Origin: Calditrichota bacterium
GTDB taxonomy: Bacteria > Electryoneota > AABM5-125-24 > Hatepunaeales > Hatepunaeaceae
Length of the DNA: 42,884 nt
Assembly (NCBI GenBank): GCA_018644935.1
Contig: JABGPL010000031.1
Location: forward strand, 1 to 42,884
Reading direction: 5' to 3'
Part shown: piece after piece, positions 8,094 to 17,088 of the stretch
Numbering within the stretch: position 1 is the first letter of the stretch
Layout: every line of letters starts with the position of its first letter
Position numbers and translations under genes: made by a program
The notes under the pieces: generated by a model
Told to the model about the DNA's origin: nothing
Database searches by the model: none
Seen by the model: only the letters and a program-made list of their open reading frames with translations

Positions 8094-9554
8094 TTATTTG
8101 ACTAAAATAACTTTTTGGATTTCTTTCATTCCACCTCCCGTTTCTAAAATTCTTACCAGATACACCCCGGCACTAACTCCCTCCGCATCCCAGACCACAC
8201 TGTGCTGTCCGGCTGACATCAGCTCTTCTATTAGAACATCAATTAGTTGACCCTGAGTATTGTAAATTCCAATGGTCGTGTGGGATTGTATGGGGAGTTT
8301 GTAAGATATGGTCGTGCTGGAATTAAATGGATTGGGGTAAATGCTGGATATTTGAAAATTGGACGGAACATCATTTTCTTCTTTGGTGCTTATGCTATTA
8401 GGATTGGAAAGTTTTACCAGTAATTTATTGTTGCTTTTGCTAAGAATTATATAACCACCATCAGGGGTCTCATTGATAAGAAAATATCTTATCCTTACTT
8501 GATCGTTTGTACTTTGAGAGATCAAAATGCCATCACTGTCAAATTCAATGAAAATCAATTGTTTGTTCTCAAAATCATCAATTTCCTCTCTGCTGGCAAT
8601 TAGCAATGGGTGATTGTTGCCATTAATCACCAATTTGCCTGTGCAACGGTATTGCCCTAAATCGTGATTTCGAAACCAGATTATTCGTCCATCATTGTCA
8701 ACTTTCAGCATATATAATCGCGCTGGGGTTTCCATTGATGCGTTGCAAAACCCATAAACAATATAGTTTCCATCCTGATCCTCAATGACCTCCGGCAGGC
8801 CATAATGCCCGGCCGGTAAATTCATCCATTGTACAAATATCCTATTATGCCATCTTTGATCAATTTTTTGAACATCAATCAACATTCCCACCTCGTCTAA
8901 CCATAGAATTCCACTTAAGACCAGATTTCCATCGTCAGTTTCTATTGTAGTGCCGAGCATGTGATACAATCCACCATCCCATGTTTTGCGATCTGATTCA
9001 TTACCATGCTCATCTGTTCTTAACAAGATTGTACCAGCTAAATGATCAATTCTTTCATAATATCCTAATACTCCAATACTGTTATCTCGACAGCTAACCA
9101 AATCCAACACAACCCCACAATCATATGATGTCGTCCACAACTCTTCACCGTCAGGACTTATCTTTGACAAAAATGTCGGACCATCCCAATCATCCCTTGG
9201 AGCTAAATTAATATTAGCCACATCCCCAGCGATTAAGTACGAACCGTCATTTGTTTTAACCATTGACCTAACATAATGTTGGGTAGAATCACCATAAGTA
9301 TTCGACCAGACAATCTCAGCATTGGAGTTTATTGTTGTTACAATTGGCAAAGTCCTTTGGTTCTGCCCATTGCCAACGTATTGAGTACCGCCGAGTGTAT
9401 ATGTTCCATCTTCGTTTGCGATTATGTCCTCGTAATATGTATGCTGGTCATAATCAAATTCTTTGACCCATTCCACCTCCGGTTGACATAAACAGGGCAT
9501 TGTAAGTACTAATATCAAAAGAACAAGCGTCCTGTATATCCATGCTGTCTTCAT
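8094..9554 (-). CDS. Secreted 7-unit propeller-like protein with T9SS-type tail
   Basis: 486 residues from the ATG at 9554 (AGGA upstream). The signal peptide is MKTAWIYRTLVLLILVLTMP with a Cys-rich end. The repeat is not LVIVD. It has the pattern of a DG-Y-I/L-hydrophobic-G strand followed by K/D-DG-x-I/E-x-W (for example NDGSYLIAGD...SPDGEELW and QDGNYIVYGF...NDGRIIW), familiar from many FCB-group secreted proteins annotated as T9SS sorting-domain proteins. I count seven such units (opening near YEDIIANEDG, VRSMVKTNDG, VLDLVSCRDN, LGTTIETDDG, LPEVIEDQDG, TGKLVINGNN and RYFLINETPDG), enough for one 7-bladed propeller. The class I tail (IYPNPFNSST, IYNTQGQLIDVL, AGVYLVRI) closes it. Role unknown. 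Confidence 0.82.
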   Translation of the reverse strand: MKTAWIYRTLVLLILVLTMPCLCQPEVEWVKEFDYDQHTYYEDIIANEDGTYTLGGTQYVGNGQNQRTLPIVTTINSNAEIVWSNTYGDSTQHYVRSMVKTNDGSYLIAGDVANINLAPRDDWDGPTFLSKISPDGEELWTTSYDCGVVLDLVSCRDNSIGVLGYYERIDHLAGTILLRTDEHGNESDRKTWDGGLYHMLGTTIETDDGNLVLSGILWLDEVGMLIDVQKIDQRWHNRIFVQWMNLPAGHYGLPEVIEDQDGNYIVYGFCNASMETPARLYMLKVDNDGRIIWFRNHDLGQYRCTGKLVINGNNHPLLIASREEIDDFENKQLIFIEFDSDGILISQSTNDQVRIRYFLINETPDGGYIILSKSNNKLLVKLSNPNSISTKEENDVPSNFQISSIYPNPFNSSTTISYKLPIQSHTTIGIYNTQGQLIDVLIEELMSAGQHSVVWDAEGVSAGVYLVRILETGGGMKEIQKVILVK

Positions 9555-9588
9555 TTGAAAAATCCTAAAAAAATTAAAAGTTTCATTA

Positions 9589-9620
9589 GATCGTTCCCAC
9601 GCTCGAGCGTGGGAACGATC
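9589..9620. repeat. Perfect 32 bp palindrome, family B, copy 1
   Basis: GATCGTTCCCACGCTC is followed directly by its exact reverse complement. It lies 10 bp past the stop codon of the gene at 9631-11445 and before the start at 9554. The core GTTCCCACGCTC/GAGCGTGGGAAC resembles a REP-like palindrome known from many unrelated bacterial genomes. Decayed relatives are at 14825-14845 and 22908-22936. In the minus-strand transcript it would form a strong 3' hairpin. Confidence 0.92.
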
Positions 9621-9630
9621 TTCATAATCA

Positions 9631-11445
9631 TCACTTCACCAACACAACTTTCCTCATCTCATCCCCCATCTTCACAAAGTAAATCCCGTTGGACACCTCA
9701 TTTGCATCCCAGACTACATTATGATTCCCTGCTGGCATGATACCCTCCAACAGCACATCTACAAGTTGACCATTTATGTTGTAAATATTGATGGCAATTT
9801 TGGAATGGACAGGCAGTGAATAGCTAATTGAGGTTGTTGAATTAAAAGGATTGGGATAGATGCTTGTAATTTTATATTCTTCAGGTAAGTCAGTATTCTC
9901 CCTAACACCACTGAACGAACTCCCCCGAACTTCAATACCAATCTCATCCTCATCCGGATCATCAGACATAATCAGGAATGAACTTCTGAACTCATCTGGC
10001 TCATCCGGCTCGAAAAACACCCAGACTACATACTCACCCTCCGGCTCAATGGCGAAAGGTTCTTCTTCGCGGGTGAAGAAACGAAGTTCATTAAGCTCCC
10101 AGTCGAAACTGAGGATCGTCAGATCATTCCCGCCCGTGTTGTGTATGACAAAAGATAAACTGTCTATCAAACCTGTTTCAACAGGTTCGAAAACCATTTC
10201 CTCAAGCTCTATATTTATATCACGCTGGTGGAAATAGAATACACCCATATCCACCCGAGTGCCATCCGGGTCAGGCTCAGAATCAGGATCACCACCATCA
10301 ATGCAGGGGGAGTCGGCAGTCAACCGATAGTCAGTATTGTCAATATCAATGAACTGTGGATCTTCTGAGATCAGACCTTCTCCTCTTTGAAAACCCTCTG
10401 CAAATGAATTATCGTCACGTTCATCAAACATGCAGTAGGAAATTGACCCGATTCCTTCTGCTAAAATTGGACCTTCATTTTCAAAGAGTATGGAATTCGT
10501 AATCAGAAATGTTTCCTCATTTTGCTCTCCGGAATAATGAATGGAGGATAGACCCACATTATGACAAATTGTAAGGTTAGTTCCTAAAAACTCAACACTA
10601 TATTGATCATCCCATTCACTATTTACAAACAATGCATTCCCGTGACTCCCAAAGTTTGAGTTAAAAACAACTCTCTCAATACTTGCACTGCAAAAATAGG
10701 AAACCGACATTCCGCCACCAAAGTCAGCAAAGTTTCCTTCAAGAACACCTGAAATGAATTCTATCTGACCTGCGCTCCAAATAGCTATTCCACCACCGTG
10801 ACTTTGAGCCGAATTTCTATAGAATCGACTGTCTTCTACAGATAAATCTCCTGTGGTAAAAATCCCGCCGCCCATAAATTCAGCAGAATTATCTAAAAAA
10901 TCAACATTTACCAATCTACTTGAGCAATTGTCAAAAAGGCATAAACCTCCACCATTGAGACCCGCAGAGTTGTTCGAAAAAACCACATTTGTTATTGTTG
11001 CACCAGAGTTATCTGTAAAATAACCACCCGCTCCAGAACGCTCAGAGACGTTCCCCTGAATAATTGAATTTGATATGATCGGACTTGCGCCGTTACAATA
11101 CATTCCCGCCCCAAAATCCGAACTGCCGTTTGAAATAGTAAATCCGGAGAGAATAGAATTCTCATCTTCACCTTCACGAAAAACAACCACACTTCTTCCG
11201 TTCGCATCTCCATTAATTATTACCTGCTCCGGATTTTCTGGACTTCCCAATAAACAAATCGACTTTCCTGAAAAGTTGATATTCTCAACATATTCACCCG
11301 CAGCTACAAGGACAGTATCCCCATCTTCTGATGCATCAATCCCCGCCTGTATGGTCTCAAAATCACCGGGAACGTTGATGGTTTCAGCATTACCTATGAT
11401 TGCAGTAACCAGTATAAAAACCAGTACGAAACTTAAACCTCTCAT
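9631..11445 (-). CDS. Secreted right-handed beta-helix protein with Ig-like domain and T9SS-type tail
   Basis: 604 residues from the ATG at 11445, chosen for TGAGGAAAATC just upstream; the frame extends ten codons further without a good site. The signal peptide is about 1-20. Residues about 21-365 are a parallel beta-helix of PbH1-type turns (SPIISNSIIQGN, ITNVVFSNNSA, GGG motifs at turn ends), opening with INVPGDFETIQAGIDASEDG. Near 378-405, DSPCIDGGDP...DPDGTRVDMG is the choice-of-anchor Q type cap. About 410-510 is an ASH/HYDIN-like Ig domain (FVIHNTGGNDLTIL, WVFFEPDEPDEF, IMSDDPDED). The class I tail follows (IYPNPFNSTTSI, IYNINGQLVDVL, NGIYFVKM). Such helices often bind or cleave polysaccharides, but I see no catalytic motif. 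Confidence 0.88.
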   Translation of the reverse strand: MRGLSFVLVFILVTAIIGNAETINVPGDFETIQAGIDASEDGDTVLVAAGEYVENINFSGKSICLLGSPENPEQVIINGDANGRSVVVFREGEDENSILSGFTISNGSSDFGAGMYCNGASPIISNSIIQGNVSERSGAGGYFTDNSGATITNVVFSNNSAGLNGGGLCLFDNCSSRLVNVDFLDNSAEFMGGGIFTTGDLSVEDSRFYRNSAQSHGGGIAIWSAGQIEFISGVLEGNFADFGGGMSVSYFCSASIERVVFNSNFGSHGNALFVNSEWDDQYSVEFLGTNLTICHNVGLSSIHYSGEQNEETFLITNSILFENEGPILAEGIGSISYCMFDERDDNSFAEGFQRGEGLISEDPQFIDIDNTDYRLTADSPCIDGGDPDSEPDPDGTRVDMGVFYFHQRDINIELEEMVFEPVETGLIDSLSFVIHNTGGNDLTILSFDWELNELRFFTREEEPFAIEPEGEYVVWVFFEPDEPDEFRSSFLIMSDDPDEDEIGIEVRGSSFSGVRENTDLPEEYKITSIYPNPFNSTTSISYSLPVHSKIAINIYNINGQLVDVLLEGIMPAGNHNVVWDANEVSNGIYFVKMGDEMRKVVLVK

Positions 11446-11461
11446 GATTTTCCTCACATTT

Positions 11462-13057
11462 TCATTTGAGTACAATTACCTTTTGTATGTTTTCTTTCTG
11501 ACTAACAATGTTATTTTTCAATTTGACAAAATAAACTCCGGCACTTTGACCATTTGCATTCCATTCCACATTATGTTTTCCAGCTGGCATCACCTGATCC
11601 AGCAGCACATCCACCAGTTGACCCTCAATATTGTAAATTTCTATTGAAACGTGGGATTGTAAAGACATCAAATAACCGACCGTGGTTGTTGAGTTAAAAG
11701 GATTGGGGTAAGGTGGATTAAGGCGAAGGCTAAGTGGAACTGAGGTATCCATATCACCAATTACGTTTACTTCCCCGGTTGCCTGTACGAAAACTTCAGG
11801 TTCATCAGGATCGTCGGAGCGTATATAGATAGTCCGCTCCCGATTGACCCCCTCTTCCGGTCGATAGTAAACCCAGAGTTGAACGTTATGTTGAGATTCG
11901 ATTACAATCGGCTCCCACAAATCCGGGTCAAATTCGTTCATCCAGAAGCAGCCTCCACAGCGGCAGCCCATGATACTTTCTATGGTCAGGTCTGTAAGCC
12001 CGTCGTTTGATATTGTGAATGACATGCTGTCGAGCTGCCCCCAGCCGATGGGTGGGAAGTTCAGTTCGAGTGGTTCAACGGCTACATCACGCTGATGGAA
12101 GTAAAATGCACCCATATCGGTGCGAGTTCCATCAGGATCGATATCAAATTCGGGATCACCTGTGTCGATACATGGGGAATCAGCAGTCAGGTGATAGTCA
12201 TCCTCGTCGGGATCAGCAAATAGAGGGTCAGTATCTATGTTTCCTTCCCCCCATTCAATTCGGTCACCGCCAAAGCCATCCTGCCCTCCTTCAATATTGC
12301 TATACGAAACTTCGATTTGAGCATCCACACTCACGTTACCTTCGGGCACAACATTACCACGCAGAATACAGTTTGAAAAGATCATTCGACCATTATCAAA
12401 CATCGTCGATTCGCCCTGATTATTGACAATCGTTGAATTGATAAAACTCACAGGAAAATTCGCTAAAAAAAGAGTATTAATGATATTAGTAAAAATTGAA
12501 CAGTTCCTCATAATTACCCGGTTAACACCCAATCGACCCATAAAGTAAAATAGGAATCCACTTGTATTGTTATCCGCAAAAACACAATCATCGATTTCAG
12601 CACTGGAATTAAGGAGATAAATTGCCAATCCCATCCTCTGTCCTTCACAATCGATTATTTTTACATTGGAGATTATCGGTGATGCACTTTCACAAAATAT
12701 TGCCCCTCCTCTTTCCCCACAATAGCAATTTCTAACAGTAAACCCAGCTATTACCGGATTGCCCAATCCACGACGAAATAAAACGATGTTGCCCTCTCCG
12801 TCCCCATCAATAATCGTAGAGTCCACATAGGCTTCATCTCTCGTGGTTAGAAACAAACTACCAACAGTGATATCCCGAGAATCAAAACGAACCTGTCCGA
12901 TGTATATTCCTGGCTGGACAAGAACCGTGTCCCCATCCTCAGTTGCATCGATCCCAGCCTGAATTGTCTCAAAATCTTCTGGAATATTAATGATTTCCGC
13001 ATTTGCGGCAAATACAAAAACCAGAATCATAATTAGCCCCAAACATACACTTCTCAT
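11462..13057 (-). CDS. Secreted right-handed beta-helix protein with Cys-rich Ig-like domain and tail
   Basis: 531 residues from the ATG at 13057 (GTGAGGAAAATC upstream, the same leader as the gene at 11445). The signal peptide ends FAANA. The beta-helix opens INIPEDFETIQAGIDATEDG and runs to the choice-of-anchor Q cap (DSPCIDTGDP, DPDGTRTDMGAFYFHQRD), which is nearly identical to that of the gene at 9631. The following Ig-like ASH domain (FTISNDGLTDLTIES, YIRSDDPDEPE) contains GCRCGGC at about 364-370, a Cys cluster absent from the paralogue. The tail is class I (PYPNPFNSTTTV, IYNIEGQLVDVL, AGVYFVKL). The gene ends with TGA, 16 bp before the start of 9631-11445. The two are likely tandem duplicates in one transcript. 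Confidence 0.88.
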   Translation of the reverse strand: MRSVCLGLIMILVFVFAANAEIINIPEDFETIQAGIDATEDGDTVLVQPGIYIGQVRFDSRDITVGSLFLTTRDEAYVDSTIIDGDGEGNIVLFRRGLGNPVIAGFTVRNCYCGERGGAIFCESASPIISNVKIIDCEGQRMGLAIYLLNSSAEIDDCVFADNNTSGFLFYFMGRLGVNRVIMRNCSIFTNIINTLFLANFPVSFINSTIVNNQGESTMFDNGRMIFSNCILRGNVVPEGNVSVDAQIEVSYSNIEGGQDGFGGDRIEWGEGNIDTDPLFADPDEDDYHLTADSPCIDTGDPEFDIDPDGTRTDMGAFYFHQRDVAVEPLELNFPPIGWGQLDSMSFTISNDGLTDLTIESIMGCRCGGCFWMNEFDPDLWEPIVIESQHNVQLWVYYRPEEGVNRERTIYIRSDDPDEPEVFVQATGEVNVIGDMDTSVPLSLRLNPPYPNPFNSTTTVGYLMSLQSHVSIEIYNIEGQLVDVLLDQVMPAGKHNVEWNANGQSAGVYFVKLKNNIVSQKENIQKVIVLK

Positions 13058-13073
13058 GATTTTCCTCACCTTT

Positions 13074-14705
13074 TCATTTGATTAGAATTACCTTCTCTAT
13101 GTTTTCTATCTGTCTTCCCTTAGTTTCGATCAATCTAACAAAATAAATTCCGGCACTTTGACCATTTGCATTCCACTCGATACTGTTCATCCCTACCTGC
13201 ATCTCATGATCCACCAGCACATCCACCAGTTGACCATGGGTATTGAAAATTTGAAGCGAAACATCAGATTGAACTGGCAATCCGTAGGTGATTGTGGTAG
13301 TTGAGTTAAATGGATTGGGAAATGCCTGTAGGTCAATTTTGTGAGGTAGTGGTGTTTGATCACTCAGGACTCCATTGAGGTCCCAACTCACCTCTGCAAT
13401 ACCCGGACAGGGGCAATTCCCGGTAAATACCATGCTGCGACTTTGACCATTCAACACAGATTCGTATTCTTCGTATGGATTCGTCCATGCGAGGAAGTTG
13501 AAGGCACTGTTAATCCGGAACTCAATACGAGACGGATCAGTTGGAGCGGTTATGACGATAAACCGTGCGGAATGCTCTTGTGTCTGCCCCCTTATATTAA
13601 TCCGAAGGTGGATATCATCCATCCACCATTCACCTTGTCCTTCCAGATCATTTACGAGCATTGGAATAAAGATAAAAAAACCGTTCTGCATGTGTTCTTC
13701 ATTTACCTCCCTGCATTCTAAATCATTCTCATAAGGAAGTTCTGAATAACCTCCAAAACCTGAATGGCACTCAATACCGTTCAATGTAACTTCCGCCTCA
13801 GTTACATCGTTGGGATACCAGAGCCACATCGGTGCGAGTCTGTTGGTTATGTCAGAATGGAGTTCGATGTCTGCACTTTGGTTATAGTAATAGACATCCG
13901 GGAGATTGCGTTGACTGCCCTGCGAACCCAGACATATGCGGATATCTTCAGTCTTGATTAATCCCGGAGTTTCAGCGCGCGTTTCCGGAGTCAGGACAAA
14001 ACTCAGCGAATCGATAATGGTCTCCTCATTACGGTATTGGTTCCTGAAATCAATTGACAACTCTGAAGAGGTTATATCACCATATTCATCACGCGGGAAG
14101 ATGTCGAATGAATAGGAATTTGAACCTTCCAATTCATGCACAGATTCCATGAAACCTTCCACTTGCCAGGATACATCAATCTGTTGGTTTGCATTTATCT
14201 GCACTGAGCTTCGACCGCCTTCGAAAATCGGGAAACCGTCATATGGTATAAATTCAAATAGATAATCAAGCCGGTTGAATAATCTGAGAAACGTCAATCT
14301 TCCTATCCGATCATTGTCATTGTCCGATGAAAAAGTATGGAACTGCTCGAAGCGAACAGTGTCCTCTAATACTGTTCGACTGATTCCATTGACTTCAAAT
14401 CCGTTATCTTCGATTTCAGGATCGTTCAACGAATCAGAACAGGATACAGTGATATTGTCTCTATCCAGCAGTAGTTGCTCGGCAGCGGTTCTGTATCTCA
14501 ATAGGTAATCATCACTGATAAATTTATGCATGTAATGAACAGAACGCATACTAACTTCCAAATAGCCATCAATGAAGTGCAGATCGACGAATAGTGAATC
14601 ATTGATAAGTTCACCTGCCGGTGGAATCCATACATCAGCCGTCACGTTTTTTAGAGGGACGAAGGCAAACCACATTGCCCAAATCCAAATCCATTCCTGT
14701 TTCAT
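13074..14705 (-). CDS. Secreted protein of unrecognised beta-rich family with T9SS-type tail
   Basis: About 543 residues. The frame extends upstream to 14819, but the ATG at 14705 has TTGAGGAAATC in front and begins a signal peptide (MKQEWIWIWAMWFAFVPLKN, cut near TA/DVW). I do not recognise the body (about 24-450). It is acidic, rich in Tyr/Asp/Glu, lacks visible tandem repeats and looks like successive beta-sandwich segments. Near 415-430 there is a CPCPG motif. The C-terminus is a class I tail (FPNPFNSTTTI, IFNTHGQLVDVL, SAGIYFVRL, EKVILIK). It lies 16 bp upstream of 11462-13057, and a 143 bp spacer with a degraded palindrome separates it from 14849. It is the last class I gene before the tails switch to class II. 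Confidence 0.78.
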   Translation of the reverse strand: MKQEWIWIWAMWFAFVPLKNVTADVWIPPAGELINDSLFVDLHFIDGYLEVSMRSVHYMHKFISDDYLLRYRTAAEQLLLDRDNITVSCSDSLNDPEIEDNGFEVNGISRTVLEDTVRFEQFHTFSSDNDNDRIGRLTFLRLFNRLDYLFEFIPYDGFPIFEGGRSSVQINANQQIDVSWQVEGFMESVHELEGSNSYSFDIFPRDEYGDITSSELSIDFRNQYRNEETIIDSLSFVLTPETRAETPGLIKTEDIRICLGSQGSQRNLPDVYYYNQSADIELHSDITNRLAPMWLWYPNDVTEAEVTLNGIECHSGFGGYSELPYENDLECREVNEEHMQNGFFIFIPMLVNDLEGQGEWWMDDIHLRINIRGQTQEHSARFIVITAPTDPSRIEFRINSAFNFLAWTNPYEEYESVLNGQSRSMVFTGNCPCPGIAEVSWDLNGVLSDQTPLPHKIDLQAFPNPFNSTTTITYGLPVQSDVSLQIFNTHGQLVDVLVDHEMQVGMNSIEWNANGQSAGIYFVRLIETKGRQIENIEKVILIK

Positions 14706-14824
14706 GATTTCCTCAATGTGTAAATACCAGACACATCCCGTCTTTCCAAAATCCGGGATTCCCCACACTTTTAATATTTCCCTGGTTCGTAGAACCCGAG
14801 TTATAACTTGGATGACCACAAATC

Positions 14825-14845
14825 CTCGTTCTAAGTGGGCACGAG
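14825..14845. repeat. Degraded palindrome, family B, copy 3
   Basis: CTCGTTC...GTGGGCACGAG is what remains of the family B core, with part of the centre missing. It is 3 bp past the stop codon of the gene at 14849-17077. The flank GATGACCACAAATCCTC is shared, with one indel, with the copy at 22908-22936 (AATGACCACAAATTCCTC), so the two copies share ancestry beyond the hairpin. The rest of the spacer 14706-14848 shows only a weak promoter-like match. Confidence 0.55.
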
Positions 14846-14848
14846 ATT

Positions 14849-17077
14849 TTACTGTAGTAAAGTAACCTTCCTCGTAAACACCTGCCCCGCCCCCTCCAAC
14901 CTCACAATATATAGCCCAGATGCCAGATTTTTCCCCACCAGATTCACCGAATAAACCCCCGCCTGCCTATTCCCATCCAATAACGTACTGATCCTCTGCC
15001 CCAATGGGTTATAAAGCTGAAGCAACACATTTCCAGGCAGTGGTAATCCGTAGGTGATTGTTGTGGTTGAATTGAAAGGGTTGGGGTAGGCTGGGGATAG
15101 ACTGAATTCAATCGGAGAAGTTTCCGCTGGTCCCCTGACTCCCGCAGGATCTGTGAACCTGTATATCCCGACATTTGTCCAATCTGCAACATAGATCAAC
15201 CCATCATCAGAAACCGAAACACCCTCCGCCCAACCTGGCAGATCATAAAACCCTACCTCCACAATATTCTCAGGATCTGCAATTGAGAGAACGTGTAAAT
15301 TTCCTCCGGTATATATGCCCATCTCATACTGTGCCGCATCGAGAATAAATGCAAAATCGTCATGAACTGCGATAGAATATGGGGTATATTCAGTTTCATA
15401 AAATCCCACCACTTCGGGATGAACAGGATCTGCTATTGAGACAACTCGCAAACCACCACCGGTTATATAAGCACAATCACCTGAGATAACTACATCATTA
15501 GCCCATTCGTCCAGGTATCCCACTCTAACCGGACGCTCAGGATCGGCAACAGAGAGTATACTCAAACTACCATCGGTTACATAGGCATAATCCCCGGAAA
15601 CGGTCACATCGCCAGGTGAAAAATGCGTATTATAGTAACCTGCCTCCTGAGGATTTTCAGGATCGGCAATGGAAATGATATGCAAACCTTTATTTTCATG
15701 TCTGGTCCCTGTCCATGTTCCGCGGTCAACCAAATATGCATAATTACCAGAAATTGTGACATCACAGGCTTCTCCCGGAGTATCAAAAAATCCCACCTCC
15801 TGTGGATGTTCAGGATCTTCGACTGAAATAACCCGCATTCCGCCAGTAACGTCAGCAACATATGCATAATCACCGGAAACTGCGACATCAATTGCTCTCT
15901 CCGCAGTATCACAGTACCCTAAATCAACAGGATTTTCAGGATCGAAGACTGAAGCAATACGTAAACCGCCCCAGTCGTTTGCAATATATGCAAAATCACC
16001 GGAAACTGTGATGTTGCAGGAACCGCCTTCAATAACGTAATCCCCAAGATCTTCAGGACTCTCCGGGTCAGCAAAAGAAACCGCTCGAAAACCTGCGCTT
16101 CTGCCAGATCTGTCCTCTGAGGCAGTATATGTTCTTATAAAAGCTATTTCACCATAAACTCCAGTGCAGGATGAATAATCAGGTGCATCATATTGACCTA
16201 CTTCGAAGGGATGTTCTGGATCGTCAATTGAGATGATGTGAAGTTCTCCATCAGAGATGAGAGCATAGTCTCCTAAAACAAAGACTTTGTGGGCAAACCC
16301 GCCTGAATTATAATGACCAACCCCTTCCGGATGTTCAGGATCAGTAACTGAGATAATTCTTACACCGTCTCTCCCGTTAGCAAGTAACACCTTATCACCC
16401 GAAACTGCGACACTACGCGCATGTCCCTCACGATTGAAAGATCCAACCTCCCGCACCACTCCGGGATTGCTAATTGAGAATACGCGCAATCCGTGTTCCT
16501 CATCAGCAACGTAAGCGAACTCTCCGGAAACTGCTACATCCTGGGGTCTACCCTGAGTACCATAGGTCTCTATCTCTTGTGGTTGTTCTGGATCTCCGAT
16601 GAAAAAGACACGGAGACATTGCCCTACAAATCCATTGTCACCCCATATTCCACTGTCTGTTACATAGACATATTCATCCGAAATATCGATACTATTTGCA
16701 AAATTTGACGTTTCAGAAAATCCGACTTCAACCGGATTTTCCGGATTGTTGACTGAAATGACTCTCAACCCACCATCACCATCCGCGATGAAAGCATAAC
16801 CATCAGAAACAGCCACACCACATGCCGTACCGGGATTATCATCCCAGTAGCCGACTACAGACATATTTTCAAAATCTGAAACATCCAGTATCTGCAACCC
16901 CGACCGACCCGCAGCTACATAAGCCAGATTATCATAAACTACACAATCTCGCGCACTATCCCAGTTATTGTATATACTCCCGACCTTTTCGATGTTTTCA
17001 TTTTCCTGAGCATACAGACAACCACTCAATAATATCAGCAAAAAACAGATCACCGTTGCCACTTTTCTTAAACACAC
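14849..17077 (-). CDS. Secreted LVIVD 14-unit beta-propeller protein
   Basis: 742 residues from GTG 17077 with AGGAGCAGAAA directly upstream. The N-terminus has a signal peptide containing LLSGC, which fits a lipobox, followed by LYAQENENIEKVGSIYNNW. It might therefore be a lipoprotein, unlike its paralogues. I count 14 LVIVD units of about 42 residues with consensus DVAVSGDYAYVAD..GLRVISVxDPExPxEVG. Long insertions occur in units 3, 7, 10 and 13 (for example ASEDRSGRSAG and TGTRHENKG). The last unit is only GLIYVADWTNVGIYRF, and the N-terminal VGSIYNNW strand would complete it. The class II tail (AYPNPFNSTTTI, LYNPLGQRISTL, RQAGVYSV, ASGLYIVRLEGAG, RKVTLLQ) ends it. It is 11 bp downstream of the next propeller gene. 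Confidence 0.9.
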   Translation of the reverse strand: MCLRKVATVICFLLILLSGCLYAQENENIEKVGSIYNNWDSARDCVVYDNLAYVAAGRSGLQILDVSDFENMSVVGYWDDNPGTACGVAVSDGYAFIADGDGGLRVISVNNPENPVEVGFSETSNFANSIDISDEYVYVTDSGIWGDNGFVGQCLRVFFIGDPEQPQEIETYGTQGRPQDVAVSGEFAYVADEEHGLRVFSISNPGVVREVGSFNREGHARSVAVSGDKVLLANGRDGVRIISVTDPEHPEGVGHYNSGGFAHKVFVLGDYALISDGELHIISIDDPEHPFEVGQYDAPDYSSCTGVYGEIAFIRTYTASEDRSGRSAGFRAVSFADPESPEDLGDYVIEGGSCNITVSGDFAYIANDWGGLRIASVFDPENPVDLGYCDTAERAIDVAVSGDYAYVADVTGGMRVISVEDPEHPQEVGFFDTPGEACDVTISGNYAYLVDRGTWTGTRHENKGLHIISIADPENPQEAGYYNTHFSPGDVTVSGDYAYVTDGSLSILSVADPERPVRVGYLDEWANDVVISGDCAYITGGGLRVVSIADPVHPEVVGFYETEYTPYSIAVHDDFAFILDAAQYEMGIYTGGNLHVLSIADPENIVEVGFYDLPGWAEGVSVSDDGLIYVADWTNVGIYRFTDPAGVRGPAETSPIEFSLSPAYPNPFNSTTTITYGLPLPGNVLLQLYNPLGQRISTLLDGNRQAGVYSVNLVGKNLASGLYIVRLEGAGQVFTRKVTLLQ

Positions 17078-17088
17078 TTTCTGCTCCT

